Shown in pieces: positions 1 to 4,622 of a stretch of 6,951 bases of DNA (its first letter is position 1; each line of letters opens with the position of its first letter). The notes beneath the pieces were generated by a model that saw only the letters and a program-made list of their open reading frames with translations, was not told where the DNA came from and ran no database searches. The position numbers and the translations under genes are program-made. The stretch comes from Aeriscardovia sp. (lineage in GTDB: Bacteria > Actinomycetota > Actinomycetes > Actinomycetales > Bifidobacteriaceae): the NCBI GenBank assembly GCA_017538865.1, contig JAFYIA010000033.1, positions 1 through 6,951 on the forward strand, in the 5' to 3' direction.

Positions 1-1
1 G

Positions 2-17
2 GCGGAAGCGCTTCCGC
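2..17. repeat. Perfect 16-bp palindrome inside coding sequence
   Basis: GCGGAAGCGCTTCCGC reads the same on both strands. It lies in codons for R-G-S-A-S-A of domain 4. It could form a hairpin or be chance in a Ser/Ala-rich segment; no function can be assigned. Confidence 0.4.
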
Positions 18-54
18 GTATAAAGGGTTGCGAAGGAGAGGCTGAAGGGGGATC

Positions 55-2100
55 GGGCAGGGCGCTGAGCGGCACCCCTCCCACTTCAATATCTTTCAAA
101 TCCGATCCCCCGTCTATTGTCACTCCCTGTGAGGGGGAAAGGTAGAACTTCATGGAAGATCCCGAGGAGGGAAGGGAAGTCAAGAGCTGGAGCTCAAAGG
201 AGTTTGCCACGCTCTTGGATGGCGCAAAGGCCGAGGTGGAAAGCGAAGCGAAAAGCTGCTGCATGGCCTTTCCTTCGGAATTTATAACCTTGAGGGAAAG
301 ATCGGGTCCCCTGTGCAAAACCACCGAAGTGGAATAAGGGGTTTTGTACCAGTTCCCCGTCATCGCGTTGTTGGTTGCGTACTGGATGTCTCCAACCTTG
401 ATCGTCACAGGGTTGTCTTCCACCGCGTCGCTGTTGAGTTCCACTTGGAAAGTGAAGGCGAATTGCTTTCCGGGCTCTATTCCTCCCAATTCCGGCGCCG
501 TGCCCTGAGGGGAGGTGGCCGTGGCAGGCGCCATTCCAAAAGGCTCAACAGAATCTTCCAGCGCATCTCCCGGAATCGCCATAGCAAATGTCTTAGCGTC
601 CGCTATCGGATAGTTGTCGTCATCCGTCAGAGGGATGTTTTGTATTTGTGCGGTGTAGTAGTAACCACCCTGGTCCGCCAGTTTAGAAAAGGAAATTCCT
701 GCTATCTGCATGGGCTGGGCTGCCTTGTACCCCGCGCCGTCGTCCTGGCTATAGCTGCGATAGTTGATGGAAACCCCTTTCGCCACATCGACCATGATCC
801 CCAACGAATGGGGATACCTAACAAGGGTAGGGGTGGGCATAGTGATCAGAGCCTACATCGTGATCCACTTGTTTATGGGATAGACGGTATTTTGCGTAAC
901 CAGGCCGTCGGAGTCCAGAATTTGGAGCTTGCTTTCCTTTTGCGTATTTTCCAGGCTGTATTTGTCCCTCTGATAGCTAGTGTCTACGGTAATTATCAGA
1001 TTAGTGGAGGGGGAGGGCAGCGTAGTGTACCCGTCCGGATTTGTGTAGGACACCAGGGCGCGGTTATAAACCTGGGATACCCCGGAGTTCACAAAAGCCT
1101 GGAATGTGACGGCAAATTCGTCGCCGGCGGAAAGGTCTTTCGTCCGCCTTGCCTCCAAAGATTCGGTGGCAGGCTGCATCCCGTGGCTCTCTATGTAAGA
1201 AATGTCGCTCGCCGTCAAAGTAAAGGCGTTTGACCGGGCGTTCCCATTGCCTTGGAGCCAGTCCCCGCTCTGCGAGCTTTTTACCTGGCAACCGGAAGGG
1301 AGATCTTTGCAGGGGATTCCGGCGACTTCAAAAGAATTTCCCACGCTCAATCCCGCGGAGGGGTAGTTCTCAAAAATAAAATTCAAATATTGCCTCTTCA
1401 TGGCGGATACGTCGGGCAATTTCGTTTCAACCTGTATGGTGAACTTTTCTTGGGGCTTGAAAGAGGAGGGGAAGTCCTCCCTGGCGAACGAGGCCGAGTA
1501 AGGCGAGTAAGGCGTGAGGGCTTGCGTGATTTTCGGATCTGCCCGCTCTTTCCATAGGAGCTGCTGGCTGACTAGGGCCTGGGGGCGTATCGTTGTTCTT
1601 TTCAGTAGTAACGGTCTGGTCCGAAGATCTGTCGCGGCCTAAAAAGATTCTGGAGGTCAGGGTATTTTTTGCAGTGGCCTGGGCGTTAAGCATGGCTTCA
1701 AACGTCAGGGTAAATTCCCCTCCGCGACTTATGCCGGTTTTCGATGCCTACTGGGAAGACGTGCTTGCAGGGGCGTACCCGTGGTTTCCAATATAGGAAT
1801 AAGAATCCTTCGTTAGGGAAACCTTGAAAAAGTTGCCGCCTCCGCCTTTTGAGGATTGGGGTTCCCCCTTCGTATCCAATTTGGCTCCCGGGATCTCGCT
1901 GATGGGGATTCCTGCCACTTCCAAGGGCTGGGTCAGGACGGAAGACAAGTCGGAATCTTTATCTTGGACTTGGACGGTAAAGCCTTCTGAAGGCACGTCG
2001 ACTTCAAAAGTAAGATCGGAAGAGTGGGCGGGAAGCGAAATTTCAACTTGAAAAGCAAGCGCCTGATGCCACCACGAGCTGGCACTAAATCCTGCCTGAA
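55..2100 (-). repeat. Four tandem homologous extracellular domains
   Basis: The domains are recognised at protein level by a repeated motif. Unit 1 has EVAGIPISEIP (1921-1889), unit 2 EVAGIPCKDLP (1329-1297), unit 3 QIAGISFSKLA (708-676) and unit 4 EVGGVPLSALP (87-55). Each motif lies downstream of a beta-rich stretch with 'F.V...LP' character. In units 1-3 it is followed by a G-[DGK]-[EQ]-F-[AT]-[VLF]-T-F segment, then an N-x-A/T region. Spacing between motifs is roughly 590-620 bp. Units are diverged, so the expansion is old. Unit 4 is cut by the window edge. Confidence 0.7.
1496..1513. repeat. 9-bp tandem duplication (GAGTAAGGC x2)
   Basis: GAGTAAGGC occurs twice head to tail in the linker between domains 1 and 2 of the surface protein. 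It encodes a short Y-S-P / Y-S-A repeat on the minus strand. It keeps frame, so it is not one of the disabling lesions. Confidence 0.6.
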
Positions 2101-2142
2101 GGCCATTTTTTAAAACCTGGAAACCGTTTTAATTTCGGCATC

Positions 2143-2238
2143 TGCCCACGCAGGCGCGTTGGGAAGCACCAAGAGGCAAAAGGCTGACAGGGCTGCAACT
2201 AACGCCAAAGGCAATTTCAGTCTCTTCTTCTGGTACAT
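2143..2238 (-). other. N-terminal signal peptide of the surface protein
   Basis: The first 32 codons give a textbook Sec signal: basic n-region (K4, K5, R6, K8), a hydrophobic core from about L9 to L25, and an A30-W31-A32 site just before D33, suiting signal peptidase I. Cys21 is not in a convincing lipobox because the residue before it is Phe. The open frame lasts only 42 codons, ending at TAA 2112-2110. This segment fixes the start and strand of the broken gene. Confidence 0.85.
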
Positions 2239-2267
2239 AAATTATTCCCCAAGAATACAAATAAGGC

Positions 2268-2273
2268 ATTTTA
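2268..2273 (-). promoter_or_regulatory. Candidate -10 element of the surface-protein gene
   Basis: On the minus strand TAAAAT lies 30 bp before the ATG at 2238. Seventeen bases further upstream is ATTTTA, a poor -35. A G-rich stretch (TTGGGGA) about 9 bases before the ATG is a possible weak ribosome-binding site. TATTCT at 2257-2252 is an alternative -10. The 64-bp divergent gap leaves little room, so this promoter must overlap that of the peptidase gene. Confidence 0.35.
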
Positions 2274-2290
2274 GGATGCGCTTCTAGATT

Positions 2291-2296
2291 TAAAAT
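2291..2296 (+). promoter_or_regulatory. Candidate -10 element of the M13 peptidase gene, leaderless arrangement
   Basis: TAAAAT ends six bases before the ATG at 2303, and no Shine-Dalgarno sequence is visible. A -10 box directly before the start codon is typical of leaderless mRNAs, common in Actinobacteria and some other phyla. The -10 is part of the palindrome TAAAATTTTA (2291-2300). No good -35 is present. Inferred from spacing only. Confidence 0.4.
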
Positions 2297-2302
2297 TTTA
2301 GT

Positions 2303-4321
2303 ATGCAAGTCAAAGCTGATAAAACCTACAGAGCCCAAGACGACTTTTACCGTTTCATAAACCACGAGTGGCTGGACACCTATACCCTTCCGCCCGACAA
2401 ATCCCGCTTCGGCACTTTCGACAAGCTCGCCGAACAGAGCGACGAAGACATACACGCCATACTCGAAGATCCTGCCAACAAGGACCTCAAGTCTGCGGTC
2501 CTTTATAGAAAGTTCATGGATCAGGCGGCGCTCGAAGCGAAGGGTACGGAGCCTATAGCGGATTCCATAGAGGAGATCAAAGGCGCAAAGTCCATGGAAG
2601 ACCTCCTCAAGGCCATGGCTCCTCTGGATTCCCTCCTTGACCTCCCCTTCGAGGTCATGGTCTTTGCAGATCCCAAAGACCCCGAGATGAACGCCGTACA
2701 CATTATGCAGGGCGGAATTGGACTTCCTGACGAGTCCTACTACAGGGAGCCCCGCTACGCCAAAGTAGTTGAGGCCTATCAGAAGATGCTTTCTTCGCTC
2801 TTCACTCTGATAGGGGAAGAAGACCCCGAAGGGAAGGCGAAGGCCGTGGTGGACCTTGAAACCAAGATCGCCCACTTCCACTGGGATTCCGTACAGGTTC
2901 GAGACGACATCAAAACCTACAACCCCATGACGAGGGACGAATTTGCAGACAGGCTTTCCAACTTCAACGTCCCAGACTGGGTTTCCTTCGTGCAGGCCGC
3001 CTACGAAACGCATGAAATTTCCAAGAGCGTGCCCGTGAATTTCCAAAGCGCCATAGAAAAGGTGATAGTCCACGAGCCCTCCTTCCTCGACGGGCTCAAC
3101 GGGCTCTGGAAGGAAGAGGGAGTGGAAACGTGGAAGGCATGGGCCTTGGCCAGGCTCCTAACCAACTCCGCTTCCTTCCTCACCAAGGCCTTCGACGAGG
3201 CCTCCTTCGACTTCTACGGCAAGGTCCTCAAAGGCCAGCCCGCACAGAAAGACAGGTGGAAGCGGGCGGTGTCCCTCGTGAACTCCGTGAGCGGGGAGGA
3301 AGTGGGCAAGATCTACGTCCAGCTCCACTTCCCCGCCTCCTCCAAAGAGCAAGTAAAAGAGCTCGTAGGGAACCTCCTCGAAGCCTACAAGATTTCCATT
3401 TCAAATAGCACCTGGCTGGGAGAAGAGACCAAAGGCCGCGCTTTGGACAAGCTCGCCCTCTTCACCCCCATGATCGGATACCCCGAAGAGTGGAAGGACT
3501 ACTCGGCCCTGGAGGTGGACGACTCAAAGGACCTCATGGACAACATGCGCTCTTCCTACCTCTTCATGGCGGCCAAGGAGTTCGCCAAGGCCGGCAAGAA
3601 GGTCGACAAAGGCGAGTGGGAGATGAACCCGCAGACCGTGAACGCGTACTACGAGCCCACCTTGAACGAGATAGTGTTCCCGGCGGCCATACTCCAAGAT
3701 CCCTTCTTCAGCCCGGACCGACCCAAGAGCGCGAACTTCGGAGGGATCGGCTGCGTCATAGGGCACGAAATCGGACACGGCTTCGATGACCAGGGAAGCT
3801 GCTACGACGGGCATGGCCGCCTTGAAAACTGGTGGACCGATGAAGACAGGAAGAACTTCAAGGCCCTCACACAAAAGCTGATAGACCAGTACAACAAGCT
3901 CGTCCCCCTGCAGCTGGAAGAAGAGTATGCCAAAGAAGGCAAGGCCGACCAGGCTCCGCACGTCAATGGAGCCATGACGATAGGAGAGAACATAGGGGAT
4001 CTTTCCGGAGTCGACATCTCCCTCAAGGCTCTGGCCCTCCACCACGGCCTCAAGGTCGACACCTTGGACGATCTCAAGGCTTCCATTAAGGAAATGGGCG
4101 AGGCGGAGGCCAAGTTGTTCTTCTCCACCTATGCCCTGATTTGGAGGATGAAGATCAGGGACGCTTTCGCAGAGCAGCTCTTGGCTATAGATCCCCATTC
4201 CCCCGCAGAATTTAGGACCAACCAGATCCTCAAGAACGTGGACGCTTTCGACGCCACCTATGACGTGAAGCCCGGGGACGGCATGTGGCTCGATCCCGAC
4301 GACAGGGTGAGGATTTGGTAA
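2303..4321 (+). CDS. M13-family zinc metallopeptidase (neprilysin/PepO type), 672 aa
   Basis: A complete zinc endopeptidase. Family members cleave small peptides, usually on the amino side of hydrophobic residues. The zinc motif HEIGH is at residues 488-492 (His488, His492, catalytic Glu489). The second ligand motif GENIGD is at 561-566 (Glu562 third ligand, Asp566). The substrate-backbone motif NAYY is at 447-450 (family N-A-[YF]-Y), followed by the N-E-I-V-F-P-A strand. The C-terminus ends in Trp, as is usual for M13. There is no signal peptide or membrane segment, so it is probably cytoplasmic like lactobacillal PepO, with a role in peptide nutrition or turnover (inferred). The length is normal and all key residues are present. 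It appears monocistronic: the gene upstream is divergent and the tRNA downstream has its own promoter. The ATG at 2303 is chosen because the conserved Q-D-D-F-Y-R-F-I-N-H-E-W segment begins just after it. Confidence 0.95.
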   Translation: MQVKADKTYRAQDDFYRFINHEWLDTYTLPPDKSRFGTFDKLAEQSDEDIHAILEDPANKDLKSAVLYRKFMDQAALEAKGTEPIADSIEEIKGAKSMEDLLKAMAPLDSLLDLPFEVMVFADPKDPEMNAVHIMQGGIGLPDESYYREPRYAKVVEAYQKMLSSLFTLIGEEDPEGKAKAVVDLETKIAHFHWDSVQVRDDIKTYNPMTRDEFADRLSNFNVPDWVSFVQAAYETHEISKSVPVNFQSAIEKVIVHEPSFLDGLNGLWKEEGVETWKAWALARLLTNSASFLTKAFDEASFDFYGKVLKGQPAQKDRWKRAVSLVNSVSGEEVGKIYVQLHFPASSKEQVKELVGNLLEAYKISISNSTWLGEETKGRALDKLALFTPMIGYPEEWKDYSALEVDDSKDLMDNMRSSYLFMAAKEFAKAGKKVDKGEWEMNPQTVNAYYEPTLNEIVFPAAILQDPFFSPDRPKSANFGGIGCVIGHEIGHGFDDQGSCYDGHGRLENWWTDEDRKNFKALTQKLIDQYNKLVPLQLEEEYAKEGKADQAPHVNGAMTIGENIGDLSGVDISLKALALHHGLKVDTLDDLKASIKEMGEAEAKLFFSTYALIWRMKIRDAFAEQLLAIDPHSPAEFRTNQILKNVDAFDATYDVKPGDGMWLDPDDRVRIW

Positions 4322-4323
4322 AA

Positions 4324-4362
4324 CTTGAGAATGTATACACGTCTGTGTATATTTTTCTCAAG
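4324..4362. repeat. Large interrupted inverted repeat between peptidase stop and tRNA
   Basis: CTTGAGAA (4324-4331) pairs with TTCTCAAG (4355-4362), and inside it TATACAC (4334-4340) pairs with GTGTATA (4345-4351) around a GTCT loop. That is 15 pairs with a small internal loop. It begins two bases after the peptidase stop codon and ends two bases before the tRNA. It could end peptidase transcription, but no clean T-run follows the stem, and it exactly covers the tRNA promoter, so it may instead be a protein-binding dyad. Confidence 0.6.
4325..4353 (+). promoter_or_regulatory. Sigma70-like promoter of the tRNA-Met gene
   Basis: TTGAGA (4325-4330), a 17-bp spacer and TATATT (4348-4353) form a near-consensus promoter. 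The -10 ends 11 bases before the mature tRNA 5' end, giving a leader of only about five bases. Position and quality together support an independent tRNA transcript. It lies within the inverted repeat at 4324-4362. Confidence 0.6.
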
Positions 4363-4364
4363 GA

Positions 4365-4438
4365 GGGGATGTAGCTCAGTCGGTTAGAGCGGCGAACCCA
4401 TAATTCGTTGGTCCGGGGTTCAAGTCCCTGCATCCCCA
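4365..4438 (+). tRNA. tRNA-Met (anticodon CAT), elongator-type or Ile2(CAT)
   Basis: A full cloverleaf is visible. Acceptor arms GGGGATG (4365-4371) and CATCCCC (4431-4437) pair perfectly with discriminator A4438. The D arm is GCTC...GAGC, the anticodon stem GCGAA/TTCGT encloses loop CCCATAA with anticodon CAT, and the T arm has loop TTCAAGT. It has a G1-C72 pair and lacks the three G-C pairs of the initiator anticodon stem, so it is not initiator tRNA. A lysidine-modified tRNA-Ile2 cannot be excluded from sequence alone. CCA is not encoded. Confidence 0.95.
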
Positions 4439-4443
4439 CTTTT

Positions 4444-4471
4444 CCCCGCTTTTGTGCGGGGTTTTTGTTTT
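4444..4471 (+). terminator. Rho-independent terminator after the tRNA
   Basis: CCCCGC (4444-4449) pairs with GCGGGG (4456-4461) around a six-base loop, followed directly by TTTTTGTTTT. It starts six bases after the tRNA and separates it from the methyltransferase operon. Confidence 0.9.
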
Positions 4472-4511
4472 CCGTCGCGCCTTCTGCCGGTGTAGGCCTG
4501 ATTTGATTTAA

Positions 4512-4539
4512 TTTACAAGGTTTTATGAAGTGGTATAGT
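4512..4539 (+). promoter_or_regulatory. Promoter of the methyltransferase operon
   Basis: TTTACA (4512-4517), a 16-bp spacer and TATAGT (4534-4539) each match five of six consensus bases, and a TG at 4531-4532 makes an extended -10. Expected transcription start is near 4546, giving a leader of about 77 bases before ATG 4623. It lies just after the tRNA terminator in a locally AT-rich stretch. Confidence 0.65.
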
Positions 4540-4545
4540 TCCAGA

Positions 4546-4622
4546 GTTAATCGCCGACGGTTCCAAAACCGTATGAGAAGAGGCGAAGAGGCCTCGTAAA
4601 GGCTGAAAAAGCGGGGAAGCGC
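4546..4622 (+). other. 5' leader of the methyltransferase mRNA with hairpin, tandem repeat and minicistron
   Basis: The leader holds a hairpin ACGGTT/AACCGT (4557-4572, loop CCAA). Next come two tandem copies of GAAGAGGC (4577-4592) running into the palindrome GAGGCCTC (4588-4595). Directly after the hairpin is an eight-residue reading frame, M-R-R-G-E-E-A-S (4573-4599), with no evident ribosome-binding site. The real start at 4623 also lacks a well-placed Shine-Dalgarno sequence: GGGGAAG at 4613-4619 is only three bases away. Regulation of translation here is possible but unproven. Confidence 0.35.

Larger units (their letters stand above)
1..2238 (-). pseudogene. Secreted multi-domain surface adhesin-like protein, broken by two frameshifts and two in-frame TAG stops; 3' end outside window
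   Basis: The gene starts at ATG 2238-2236 with a signal peptide and reads leftward off the window. Coding sense is continuous only if four lesions are bridged. The signal-peptide frame ends at TAA 2112-2110 and must shift by one base near 2113. In-frame TAG lies at 1750-1748. A second one-base shift is needed around 1540-1600, probably in the C5 run near 1581-1585. TAG lies again at 855-853. Between lesions the translation is sensible and shows four homologous domains, each with a motif like EVAGIPISEIP and a stretch like GDEFAVTFQAFVNSG followed by NRALVSYTNPDG. That pattern resembles fimbrial isopeptide (D2-type) or DUF11-like beta-sandwich modules of Gram-positive surface proteins (family resemblance, not proven). 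No C-terminal anchor is visible because the end is missing. Intact neighbours argue against poor sequence quality. Alternatives are assembly errors, or phase variation for the two indels only. Confidence 0.75.

Noticed and set aside
313..1233. Plus-strand 306-codon open frame opposite the surface-protein gene
   Set aside because: Arginine/valine-rich low-quality translation with no recognisable domain; the minus strand shows a signal peptide and four homologous domains in the same place.
2108..2118. Programmed -1 ribosomal frameshift at T4A6
   Set aside because: The run does not form an X-XXY-YYZ heptamer in the signal-peptide frame, and downstream stops would still block the protein.
2176..2184. 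Lipoprotein signal (Cys21 in the signal peptide)
   Set aside because: Residue before Cys is Phe, outside lipobox consensus, and a good A-W-A signal peptidase I site follows.
2129..3073. Minus-strand 314-codon open frame
   Set aside because: Antisense to the M13 peptidase, whose sense translation carries all conserved motifs; it would also cover the divergent promoter region.
3524..4198. Minus-strand 224-codon open frame
   Set aside because: Shadow of the peptidase zinc-site region; no ribosome-binding site and no family resemblance.
4365..4471. att site of an integrated element at the tRNA 3' end
   Set aside because: No second copy of the tRNA 3' end and no integrase gene are present in the window.
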